Source: Strigamia acuminata (taxonomy: Eukaryota > Arthropoda > Chilopoda > Geophilomorpha > Linotaeniidae). From it: a DNA stretch of 64,000 bases. Where the stretch lies: contig OX442315.1 in assembly GCA_949358305.1 (NCBI GenBank), forward strand, positions 17,572,427 to 17,636,426, written 5' to 3'. Each line of letters begins with the position of its first letter. Positions within the stretch are counted from its first letter, which is position 1. Position numbers and translations under genes: made by a program. This document shows positions 43,901 to 57,600 of this stretch, one piece after another. The notes under the pieces are model-generated. The model was given only the letters and a program-made list of their open reading frames with translations. It was not told the origin of the DNA and searched no databases.

Positions 43901-46900
43901 TCATCAATCGGAGAGGTAATCTGATTGCCCGTTGGGGTAACATGGAGCACGGTCCTCGAACTTGTCATTCTCATCGCGTGTTTTCCACTGTTCGAAACGT
44001 TCGTCATCTGCATTTGACTGTTCCAGCCGGAGTTGACACTGCGCACGTACACAGGCGGCGACATGGTCGATGAGGGCGTGTAATAAGTGCTTTCCTCCAT
44101 CAAACTCACATCTTTATCCGAATACTCGGCGTCGATGCTTCCGTCGGAACTATTCAACAAAACACTGGTCCTAACGTGCGGCGAAATGCAGCCGGCTGCG
44201 GATATCGTCACGCGACTCCCTCGACTCGAGGTGCGCGGTAAACTATTTGCATTTCCGTTTTGCTCTTTGGTATCAACGGGAGAAGTGTTGTAGTAATTTG
44301 TAAAAGCTTCGACTCCCACGGGTTCGGAGGTGCGGGGCGACGGCAATCTCTTCTCACGCATGCTCAACGACCTGTTCGGATGCAGCGGCGGTCTGTGCGC
44401 GTCGACCAAATTGTCCTCCGTAACGTCGAACGTTTCGTTCAGCTCCTTGTAGAGCGCGGCGAAATTGGACTTGATCACCGATTCAGGATCAGAATGCTCC
44501 ACAATTTCGTAGGCAGGTGCCATATTGATGTTTGAGCCACTATGCACCAGATGTCGATAACCGTTGGACCAATCGTCTTCCTTATCGACCGTATTGAAAC
44601 GACGAGAGAGCCTCTTTTCGGATTTCGCGCTGCTCGTTATGTATTGGAACTTCTTCACCATGCAATGGCGTCGAAACGCACGCTGAATAGTCAATGCCGC
44701 TTTGCTAGCGCGGATGTGGCCGCCGTATTTCCGCTCTAGCATCTCAACCTGCTTGTCCAGCAGGTCCTGCGACAACTCATATCTAAAATTTTTATAAAAA
44801 TAATGATTAGTCAGCACGTAAAACATTCCGACCTCCACGAATCAATTCAAACTGCCAATGAAAATAAAAATAAAACGCTCTCCTAGCGGCTTTACACGTA
44901 TTTCGTACGTTCATTAGACGTTATTCGAGAGCCCGCTCGGTCCGAGGATTTTATTCAAATTATCATTCCATTCACGCATTTGCACACTTACGCAGTCTGT
45001 ACGCGACTTCGTTTTAAGATATCGTCATTGGTGCGACTGGCAAGTTTTCGCGAGTTGATGTTTCCGCTCACACTGCGCTGACGACTCCTCTGAACGCCAG
45101 TGGGCGTAATGGGCGGTGAAGCGCCGTTCTCAGCCGAGTAGGATTTGAGCTGCTTGAGCGGTGGCCCCGGACCGCACGATGGCCTGTCGGGCTTCTGAGG
45201 AGTACTGCAAGAAGAATGGGTAATCAATAAAAACAAAATAAAAGGGAATTTAATGTGCCAATTCGCACACATAGAAACGAGGGTAGCACTTGCACACCCA
45301 ATAAAAGGAAAAGTGGGATTAGAGGACACGTGCCTTAGGGCAAATGGCACTATTTATCAATTTATTACCAGATAGCAAAAACAAATTTCGAAATCGTTTT
45401 AATTTCAGATTCAAACAAACAAAAAAAAATCAACAATTTATACAGATTGGCCCCATTTTAATACAAATTATCTTATTTTTTCTTTCCTTTTTCCTTCCCA
45501 CTTTAAGGTGGAACTGGTTGTGGAAATGACCTATTAAAAAAAAATAAGACAAAATCCAGCTGTTTTCATACGAAATTTCCTTTATCTTTTAACCTTGCTC
45601 TCACTTAACGCGTAACAACATGATGGAAAAACACAAAAACAATTTCTCAAAAACGTGTCACGGTCAAATCTTACAACTGTCAATCACAATAATACAATTT
45701 AAAAAAAAAAAAAAAAATCTGAAACCTAAATATCCTATTTAGATTTTTGGGTTAGTTCCTGCCACGCAAATAAAACCACAACAAGCGTGAAGAGTATCCA
45801 ACTCCACCCAAGACGTCCGTGAGACACAGCACGGCGTGTGCCCTTATCTCAATTCCCCTTATCTCCAACCTTAATCCCACAACACCTGAATTCGAATCAA
45901 ACCCATCGCTGCAGCAGCGGCAATAAAAACAATTGAAAACATTTCCTCAATCCCCGATCCAATCGACGTGAAAACGAGCGATACGAACCCATAAAAGCGC
46001 CCAACCACCCGAACCAAACACCAAAATTCCCCCTTAAAACACTCCAATTGGAATGCAACAAAACGCAAACAAAAATCACATAAACTCAACTCACCTGCAC
46101 AAAAATCCGGAAATACAAATCAACATGTCGACTCGGGTTGGGAGAGAAACTTTTCAAAACAAGGAAAACCCCCCGACGAGCGGGTGTGTTGTGGGAACTC
46201 ACTCGCGCCAACTGTTCGCTTCCCCACGTTCGATCACGGTATGGTCAAGGCAGAAGGGAGAGGTCAAAGGGAACCACGGGAAAAAGTGGTAACCAATGGC
46301 AACGACCAATGGGAGGCAGCTGCTGCAGAAGTGCAGTGCAACAAGAGGGCAGGTGGTGATCCCGGCAGCAGGTGACACTGCAGCGTGCTGTTGGGGGATC
46401 CTCTGAGGTGCCTGGGAAAAAATTGGCTGGAAGGGGGTCGACTACCCTCTCCCCACGCGCCACGGAGCAGACGAGAGACGCCTGCCTGGCACGCTTTCGC
46501 TCGACGCAGCTGCCGTTTCAATCTCGCTCGAGGGAGGAGTCGGTGATGGGAAAAATTAAATGGGAGGAAAGGAAGGGAAAACGGTGCAGTGCGCACGTGT
46601 TCAATTGGTCATTTAAGGCAACAACCCAATTTAGATTTTAAATTGAATTTTAAATATAACAACTTTTTTTTTTTTATTTCTTTTTTTTAGAAAAAAATTT
46701 TTTTTTGTTGTTGAAAATTACAAACAATTTTCAAAGTACGGGAAATTGTTTCCGATCGGGCCGAACAATGTTCACTGTCGTCGGCTCAACAAAATCGCAA
46801 TTTCCGTCAAAATAAAAAAAAATAAAAAATTCTATTTAAAATTATCTCTTCTCTTCTCTGAATATTTGTCAGATGAATTTTAAGAATTTTCATCGATGCG

Positions 46901-49900
46901 TACAACCTGTTTCCCAATCACCTCCCGTCCTGTTTGCTTAATTCATCATGCATAGAGAGAAGCAACGATGCAATTAAATACCAAAAATTTTTTTTAAAAA
47001 AAAAATTTACTTCTTCCTTTGATACAAATCTGAGTGGTTTCACCTGCCCTCCCGCGCAGCTGCAAATCGCTTTAAACACGTCACAGAATCGCGTTAACTC
47101 AACCCCGTTTACCACAAACAACCAAATCAGAGCAACCATTTAGAGTGGACAAACATTTGGCACCAAACATCGACTAGAAAAATCCATTTCCTGCCGAGAT
47201 TCACCAAAACAACCAAAAATCGTTCAAAAAATCCCTTTTAATTCTTTTCCTTAAAAAATTAAAACAAAAAATTAAAACAAAAAATTAAAACAAAATCGTT
47301 TCGCCCCCATTTTTTAAATATTTTTTATTCACAAATCACGTGCTTTAAACCGCTTAAAATTCCGTTAGTGGACGTCTCGTCAGGCAGCTGTATGCAAATG
47401 ACGGACGGGGGTAAACAAGCCAAGAATCGTGAACAACTCACAGCTGCAACTTGACAATGAACCTAAGCAAGGATCAAAACATGAGGAGAAAGAAGAAAAA
47501 GTCGACCGACCATCTGGTGCTTGCCTATAACTTCTTACCTGGCACATGGCAGGCACACGCCTCGTGCACCACCTGGCGTTTCTCCCCTCCCTCACCCCTC
47601 AGCAACCTTTCTTCAATTTCCTCCCCACATCTGACCTAGACTACACTTTACTCCGCATTCCAACAGACCTTAATCATTAATATTAGCTTAAAAATACAAA
47701 AACTAATCAAAGGCTCCCAACACTCGATTCACAATCTCCACGAGAGAATTAAAAATGTTTATATATACAAAAAAAAAAAAAAAAAAATAACCAGAAATCC
47801 TGTGCGGGTATTCATGCTTTTGTATCGAGGTAGCCATGGCCAAACTCAACCCAGACAGGATTCCGCACGAGGGAAAGGGTCAAAGGTTGTCGTGTGCTGG
47901 TGAACACGCGTTTTCAATGGCGCCATTTTGGTTTCCGTGTGAAAACTTTTATTGAGCGCAAACGAATTAAACCCACGTGACTTTATATTATAAAAATGAA
48001 AAGAAAAGTTATTTCGTTTATCTGAGAATACCATTCAATGAACAAAACCGGAAGTTTGATAAAAAGTGCGTTAAAAAGTAGAAATTTACATTTATCTTAG
48101 CCCAAAGAAAAATTTAAAGAAATCGGTCAGGAGACCTGAATAAATAAAGATTTTTTATCTTTTAGAAAAAATGTTGTTTTTGGAACTTCCGGTTTTATTT
48201 CCCACTTTGTCGTCTCGCAAACTTGTGTTTTAAGTCGTATCTTCGAGCCCTACAACCTAATTAGACCCAACAGAGAGGAAAAACAAGCAAATCGATTGGA
48301 TGCCCCCTCGTGTGCAATTGGCAAAAGACTGCGACACCGTCGTCTACTCGAGACTTTTGCTTATTGCCTTCATCTGGCGAAAATGAGCCTAAGTGGACTT
48401 CCGTTTCACTTGTCATTGTCCAGCAAAGACGACCAGTCAAGGACGACTAGGCAATTTGCCAACTCCATGCAGGCTCATCAAACACTCGATAGTATTTGAT
48501 TAATGGCTCCACCAGCCAGGTGTTTCGTAGCAACAGTGATGAAATTTCAGTTCAGCTAACAACCGAGTAAAAAGTGATACAAAAAAAATTTTAAAAAGCG
48601 CATGCGCGGTGCAATTTTTCAAATTCAAAGCGTCGTGTTAATTACATTTTGAATCCTCGGTTTCTAATTGACACCACCAGGCAATATCAGCCCCCGACTC
48701 ACTCCTCCTAATCTTGAATTTGATGAGCATTTTGCTGCGCATGCGCACTCATCGGCGTTGCAAGTCTCATTAAAAATGTGCGAATTGTGGTGTAATGGAA
48801 AAATCTCGGGAGGGAGGAAAAAAGATTTAATTTCATACAATTTCGACACTTTGTAATTGAGTTGATAAGAAAATTCTGACATTCTAATTTCGCTTAATGC
48901 GACGAACAAAAAACGAGATTTGGATTTGAATAATCGTTTCTTTTTTTCTTTTTTAACGTTGACGTTTACAAAGAAAAATATAGAAAAACTTGTAACTTGT
49001 AAATTCTCAAAAAATCAGAGAATCGTCAATTTATTTCGGCCATAAATCGAATAATTCGCACTTCAGCACATCGCAAGATGATTGGTGAAAATGGTGTAGC
49101 CGTGACAAATCACGTCATCAATGATGCATCGCGTTGTACCAATAATCGATATTTTTTATCCGGTACCCGAGAAGAAAACCTTGAGGCAAATTCTAACGTA
49201 AAAATTCAGCAAACTTTATTTTAAATTTCAAATTTAATATTCGAAAAAAAAAAAAAAGATTTTTGAAAAGAAAATCATGTAAAAATAGTGTTACGTTCAT
49301 CCATAGCCATCTATCGACAAAAATATGGATTAGATTATCAGCACCATCTGTCGGCAAATTAACGAATTTGTCACAACCTCGAGCCGAGATGAATGTGGGG
49401 AAAGAAAAGTTCAATAAAATGCCGATTGCCAAGTTGGAAATATAAAAAATTCATTTCAAGGCCAACATTCATGAATAACACAATTCCAAAACCATTAAAA
49501 GAAAATTATCCTAATTGCAAAAATTCCAAAAAAAAAAAAAAAAAAAACATATTCCACAAAACAATTTCAAATTTTAATCTTAACAAAACCTTTCTTTTCC
49601 TCACTGATTCATAAACAGCAATTTTCCGGTGCACTTTCCTCTTGCACAATCGCCACACAACTTCCACACCACCTCTTCGAAGCGCTATTCACAGTTGACG
49701 TCAAAGCAAACCGAACGATTACGATAATAATTACGATGAAAGGATCTTATCGGATAATCAGTTTTTAATACGAAAAACGTACAAAGTCCATTCCTTTATT
49801 TTGAGGCCATTGTTTATAAAAAACACCAAGGGTAAGAAACATTCAAATGGCAAAATAATAATAAAAAAAAATGTTGCCATGCCGACATTTCGAAAATAAA

Positions 49901-51601
49901 ACTCGCTCAACCAGGAAATTCAAACACGAAAAACAAGCGAATAGAGATGGATGCACGCACACCCCCACCCCCGATGGAAAATTACACGAGAAATAAAAAT
50001 AAATATTTCGACACCCAATAACAATACACAAATTGCTTACTTAAATTTAGATCCACTTCTTAACACGAGATAAATTGAGAAAACCAGATGGAATTTCAGT
50101 GCCAACAACTAAATGCACCAACTCGCTATACTTTTTTTCCTATCGTGTTTATCCTGCTACACCAGCTGATCAAAGAAAACCAGCGCCAACTGGTGTGCGT
50201 TTGTTGCAAACAATAAAAAGATGATACAAGGAAGAAAGGAATAAAATACAAAAAAACGGAAACGATTCATTCCACGCATGCGCAAATTTTTTTTTTTCCA
50301 TACTTATTATTTTTTTTTTTAAAAAAGTGCTTTACTGGCATCGCTACCGTATCGTCATTGGATCGGGCAGCAGATGCAAGTTGGGCCTGGGATTGTGCCA
50401 AAATGCGTGGAGAAAATTGAAATAAAATATTTCCAACCACCTGATACTCGCAAACAAAACGTCTAATTAGATTTTATCATTTCATTAATAACAAATTAGA
50501 AAAAAATAAATATATATATAAATGTGTTGGCGGAAGCCACCTGTTGAATTATTGTAATTTTGACTACATGAGTGACCTTGCACATCTAAACTAACATTAT
50601 CAGAAAGAGATATAATAGAAAGATGTGATATAAAAACATTGCGTGCTCCCAACCATTTAGAATTTTCAGATTATCTTTGTTTAAATGTGACCTATGTGCA
50701 CAGTGCATTGAGCAAAACTTATTTTCAAATTAGGAGAATGCTGTAATAAAGTATTTCCATTACAAACATTGAACTGCAGAAGCGGAAGCATCGGATAAAT
50801 TGTATCGTTCTGCAATGCTACCGTTGTGGAGAGTAAGTCGAGATCGAGTTTGTAAACAAATCATCAATAAAAAGCATTCTAGTAAAATCTAAATTTAGCT
50901 TTCATTTATTGTGTTGCATTTCAACCAACTAAATGTTTTCGGGCAAAAATTGGATGTTTTCAGTCAAAAATTGGATGTTTTCGGTCAAAAATTGAGTGTT
51001 TTCGGTCAAAAATTGAGTGTTTTCGGTCAAAAAAGATTGTTTATGGCCAAAAATAATTTTTTTGGGCCTAAATATGAATTTTCTGGTCTTAGAAATAATT
51101 ATTTTCCATTACCCAATGTGGTGGCCATGGCCCCCTCCCCTGGTGTCAAAACTAGGAGTTTGTTTACCGTTTGATGCATAATAAAGAGCACATATTTTCA
51201 TGATTCTCGATAAGTCTTTGATTTAGCAAATTCAGAAAGAAGGATTTTTTAATTTTTCAATTTTTTTCATCCACTTCCAGACTTTCCAAAAATTTGCCAA
51301 CATGTTTACGTGGTTTTTGATTTCATTTCAAGTAATGTATGTTTCCAAACCAACTTGGACTTTCACTAATTACATTTTCCAATACATTTTATTTATCTTT
51401 TTTATTCGAAAATTCCCAAGAAAATAAAATCCAATACCACAATTTCCAATCTCTAGAAACCACGAGTTGTTTATAAATTGCTCTCAATCTCAAACAAAAT
51501 TGATATTTTCCAGACTTAAAGACTGTCTGGATCAGGTGTGCTCACACCCAATCGCATTAACATCATAAAAATTATTATCTTTCTGTTCCAAAAAAAAAAA
51601 G

Positions 51602-51648
<47 letters not shown>

Positions 51649-54600
51649 GAAGATGACTGAAATCAAATCAATACCCAACAAACAAATAAAGCTGAAGAAT
51701 CTTAACAAGTCTTAAATTTGACTTAAATTTCAATTCTCCACCTGATAACAGCCATTGTTTACACATTTTTTCAAATTTTCACCACAAAATCCTGAATAAA
51801 AAAAATAAAAAATATATTGAACCATTAAATGGTCAAATTTGTCCATCTATTTTCTAACAAATTCCTTTCCTGCGCATCTCCATCCTTTTAAATCCCTTCC
51901 CATCCCACCCAGCACGAAAAACTAAATAGATGTAAAGTCTTACCAGGAGCGCCTCGGCACAAATGACACCTCGACTAGCTGCACAAGCAATCCAATCAAC
52001 GTGTCATGTGACTCAAGTGCAATAATAGGAGGCGCACGTGACAGGACGAAACGCGGGAAAAAGTCTTCTCGAGCACGTTCCGCTATGTGCTTACGAGCGA
52101 TCAATCAATCCTCTGTCCGCTCCTGACTCGGTGGATACAACGCATCTACTCAGTGCTCACCTCCATCTCACAAAATAGACTAGATACAAGACTGGCTGAA
52201 GAGGGGGAAAAAACCACACGCAACAAGAATTTGCCGTAAAACTACATCCATCTAAATATATTCAATTCATCATTATTTAAAATGCTTCTTCGTGTTTTTA
52301 TGCCCTTAAAATGTTCACAAATGAGTCATCTTTTGTTTTACGTCTTTTAATAGTTTTATTTCACGGTTGCCATCACTAACCTTTAAATGAAGCCAAAATA
52401 AACAACTATTTTATAGTTATTTACAGAAAACTAGACTAATTTTACCGTATTTTCATAAATTTCGACTAATTTTAACGTATTTTCATAAATTTCGACTAAT
52501 TTTAACGTATTTTCATAAATTTCGACTAATTTTACCGTATTTTCATAAATTCCGACTAATTTTACCGTAATTTCAGAAATTCGACTAGTTTTACCGTTAT
52601 TCCCACAAATCTCGACTGATATACCGTTATACCCTAAAATTGGACAAACTTTACCGTTATCCCCTAAAATTGGACAAATTTTATCGTTATTTTCAGAAAA
52701 TTCGACCAATTTTACCGCTATTCCTACAAAAATTTACCTTTAAGTTTAAAGTGAAAACAAAAAGCAAAAATAAAAGTCGCAACAAAAAATCAATTCAATA
52801 AACCTAATCCAATCAAATTATTATCGATCATAAAAACGATTGTAACGCTTGAATTCTCAAAATGTTTGACTGCAGAACAATGTAACTGTTAGATCAATAT
52901 TTGTTCATCTATTAATATCGTAAAATCCTTTCATATTTCTATACATTTAGTCATCCAAATTGCCAACACAAACATTTCAAGGACTCCCAACAGTTTTTCC
53001 CGTACGTTTCAACATTTCCAGTGCAATACCTTTATCAAAACTTTGATTGATAACGAGGAAACACTTACTCGTGCCATAAATTCACTTCCAGAAAAACCAA
53101 CACAATCTCGCCCACTAATTATGTTTGATGACCCCGGAATATGTATTACCACGAAATCGCTACGTAAATTCAAAACGACTTACCCATGTAATTAAAGGAG
53201 CAATTTTTACACTATCAGCCATGTGTTGATAAATCGGGCGAGCAACCATTCAACCGCTTCAAATCTATTTCGTTACAGAGCAAATAATCAATTATCGATT
53301 ACGTAATTCATATAATAACAAATTAAAGTGTGCAAACTTTACACTTATCGTAATTCCGTTGTCGGATAACAACATACTTCAGTCGACTGAAAACCCGTGA
53401 CTCGACAATCACTTCTGCCATTTTTAGTGACGTCAATTCAGCGACAAGGTAATAAAGTAACGCTTAAATGCTTCAACTAATGCTTCGTTCGATTTAGTCC
53501 CGTTAGATGGCGCCACTGTATGAGCACGAAGAAGCGATGTAGGCTACGATACACAACAACAGAGTGAATCATGGGAATCGTGGCAATGCTCCTCCCTTTA
53601 TATCAATAATTTAAAAAAGAAACCGTTGAGGTTAAAAAAAATCAAGATAATGGAAGATAAAAACGAATTTTCTTTTTCCATCATTAAAGTGAATATAATC
53701 GCATGACTTAACATCAAAAGTAAAAATTTACGAATTAAAGGTGAAAAAACCTAAAACCTAAATCCTCAATTTAAATTTCACACGTAATTATAGTAATTTG
53801 ATACCAACAACTATATTAAAACAAACTGACACGTCTGCGAATTTTATCACCTCCTTATCTATAACACTTCATTTTTCCGCAATTAACACTTAAAACACAA
53901 AGCAAACTCCAAAAAAAATATTAACAGTTATTTCACGAAAAAAATACAAGCTCCCTTTATCCTCCTCGGGAAATTCATCTATTTTCCATCCTTGCGCCCG
54001 ATTTCCATGGAAACAGTCGCGCAATGCGACCGCCATGACTACAGCATCTCCAATGACTTAAAGGTCACCTCGACTCAAACCCTATTTGCAAAAATCCTTA
54101 CTTTCCCACCCCCCGGTCTCACTGTAACAAAATAAGACAAAAACTAAACTCGATTTAACATTTCACTCCATTTTCACTATTTACTCAACAAATCACTTTT
54201 TTTTCGCTCTCCAGGTCATGGAATTTACATTTTTTGCCTCGTGTTTTCATCCAATTAAGACCACCAAACAAAAAAAAATGTTTCAAAATTCACCAGATCT
54301 CATCCCATAACCTAATTATAATTTTTTTTTTTTTTTAAATAATAAACTTTTTAAAAAAAATTTTCAAAAAAAAAAAAAATTCATTGCTGCCTGTTTTCTA
54401 CCAATCTCAAGTAGCTCTAACTACATCAAAAGAAGCTAAAATGAGAATATGAACAGGAGGCGCCATCAACTCAGCCGCATGCTTGCAGACGACTCCATTC
54501 TGCTCCACGCATAAAGATATAGGGAGCGCCAACACAGGAAGTATAATATCAACCTTCTACTTCTATCGGTTATGCATTGAAGAAGGAAGAAGAAAAAAAT

Positions 54601-57600
54601 TCCCGATATATAATTAACCGCATAAAAGCCTCGCAGAATGGAATTAAGCACAAAAGAAGAAATTTTCCCTCAGCTAAACACAAACACCATTGAAAAAACA
54701 TTGGCAATACACAATAGATTGGTTCTGTTGAGCCCAACTTGTTTATTGACACAAAGACCTCATTGAAACTCGACCAATAGGGCTCTTTGTGGCCCTTTCA
54801 CAAACTTGTGGCTCTCAAAGTGCAGCTTTATTTTTTTTATTTCAATCATATGGGGCCCTTGAAATAAACCCTTAATTTTCTACAGATAATTGAAAAATAA
54901 TGATAAATTTAAAAAAAAAAAAAAAAAACCTTTTGAACTCCATTTAAGGGGAAAAACGATTTTATTTTTTTTGGAAATTTCTTTCTCTCTTTTCTAAATT
55001 TATTTGAGCACGTAAAAAAAAACAGAGCATTATCACATTGTTAAGTTTGTGGGTGTTTGTCACTTAAAAAAAAAGGATAATGAGGGTTGAATACTATCTC
55101 GTAAATATGCCAAGCACAGACAGGAATTGCACTGCAGCAACAAACATTTTACGTATTTCGAAGCGAAGAAAATAAGTCCTCGACTTTTTTGTATGCGGGT
55201 GGTAAATCCAACTCTATACCTCCTCGTGGCCGCCCCTGGACACTGGCTCGCCCACATGGTGCTAAACGAGAGCCGTGGAAGGCTCGGGATTCGTGGTTTT
55301 ACCTTTCCGATAGTTCTTTGTATTTATTGGGTGTTTAAAAGCGTGCTTTATGGGTATGGTTGCAAGCCGAAGATTGCATTATCGCACATGCACTTGATTT
55401 CCAGGAGATTTCCATCCTTTCTTCGCGTTGCAAAATTAAATATAAATAAATAAATTTTCTGCCGGGCTTTAAATTTACTATTCTAATGTGGATACGCCAG
55501 CAGTAAATCAAGTTTTATTTACCAGATTACATTAATACGACGTTAGGATGAATTAATCCAAAATGTAATGTTTTAAGATGTTTATCTCCGCTCTTACTGC
55601 ATCATTAATTCCCTTAAAGTGGATCAGGGTACAAGCCATAAAAATTGACGAGCAGACTCGAAAAGCAAAACCAAACTAGGAACTTGTTTGTCAACACAAA
55701 ATCAGATAAACGCATCAACTGGAGTTCAATACAGGGGCAGATCCAGAAAATGTACAAGGGCGTGGCCATTTTGCTTCAATTTTTCACACACAAAAATTAA
55801 ATATTTTTGCTTTTAAAAAATATTATTTTTGGCCTAAAAAAAATTTTTTTTTGTTAAAATTCTCAATAAAATGAATTTTTTATAAATCTCAGAATGAATT
55901 TTAGTCCAAAAGGTGAAATTTTTCTGTACCTCAAGATGCCCCCCTCCTGGTTCAATAAATCTAAAAACAATGTTCGGCCTTTCCTTATTAGTTTACAATA
56001 ATGCGTAACCAAGCAGTTGGTTCCATTGGTTCCAAGTCAATGGATGTCCTCGACTTGCCCAAAAAGTAAAAAAAAAAATGCTCCATTACCCTCTTTTAAC
56101 GTGGCTTTATGCACGCACACGCACAAAAAATGTAAATAAAACAGTTTTAAGCCTATTTAAATTCCAATGGGAAAGCCAATGACCTGTGACAAAAGTGAGA
56201 AAAAAGGATACCTCCCACTTGACTCCTCAAACAACTGAAATCCAGTTCCAAGCCCCAGGACCAGGCGGAGTGAGCGCATATTACAATCGTTATAAAAATA
56301 AAAATAAAAATGACAAATCATTTCATTTCCTGCATTTTTCCTTTAAATTTTTTCCCCACTTTTTCCTCGTTTCGTATTAATAATAATAAAAACAGTGCTC
56401 AATTTCAATTACAGCAATCAAACTTATAAATAGCAAACCAATCTGTCAAAGCGCTCTACTCCAACAAAGTCACACCAGGGTGACCTCATTTCGCCTTGTA
56501 ATAAGCACAATTGATTTCCTTCTTCCATCATCTTCAACACTTCAATACTCATTCAAAGTCTTTTTCATGCAAACCACACAATACCAATTGTGAAAAAAAA
56601 TAAACCAACAAACGGGAACACTTCCCTAAACTCCACCCAATTCATAAAACAAAAAATATACTGCATTTTCCAAGAGTCACAAACGTAAAATTCTTTCTAA
56701 CAGATAAATATCCTTCAACTATTGATTTCTAAAAGAATGGAGTAAGATTATGCGTGTCTGATGCACCTGTGTTTTTATCTTCCATTTTTTCCCTTCTTTT
56801 TTGATAAGTATAAAAAAAAATATATGAGGAATTTTACGACTTTCACTAAACTTTTAGGGCGTCCTTAGAAATATGGTCGATTACCTTGACATCACTTGTT
56901 ATGCCACCCACTAGAACCACGATCTGATTACAACAAAACATGTACGCCATAGCACAACACAATAACGGTTTGTTATTTAATGACTGACGTCACAAAATAA
57001 AAGTAACAACCATATTTCTTCCCAGGGCCCGACGTAGATATTGTAAGACCACTAAGCACAAATTTTTTTTGAGCCCCAAAAATTCCACTTATTATTATCT
57101 GTTTATATATAATAAATATAAATGCATATGTGACAAGGGGCCCCCGATTGATGGGGTCCCTAAGCAACAGCTTATTTTGCTTATACGTAAATCCGACCCT
57201 TCTTCTTCCGATTCTAAGACGCACTTTTTTTCTTATACAGTCGAAACTCTTTATAACAAATCGCGATATAACGAATTATCGATATAACGAATACCTAACC
57301 ATAGAACCCCATGTTAAAAAATTTCGATATAACAAATTCTCGTTATAATAACGAATCGATTTTTCGAGTCCCTTGCGATCCGTAAAACATCTCTAAAACC
57401 GGGATGCATCTTGCAATCAAAGAAACTCTTAATTACCAGTAAACGCGTTATTTTCCAAGACTAAAACCTTCCACTTGAAAAAATAAAGAAAAAAAAATAC
57501 TAATTAGACTCCATACTGAGGGAGAGAAAAACAAACGCACTTAACATCTGTCGGTCTGTAGCTCCGAATGACGTCACATGCCAAACACGACAATAAACAA

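Noticed and set aside
46138..46641. Several overlapping open frames in the GC-rich block near the IQSEC alternative first exon
   Set aside because: Frames in all phases are open simply because G+C is high and stops are rare; none matches a family. Interpreted as promoter DNA.
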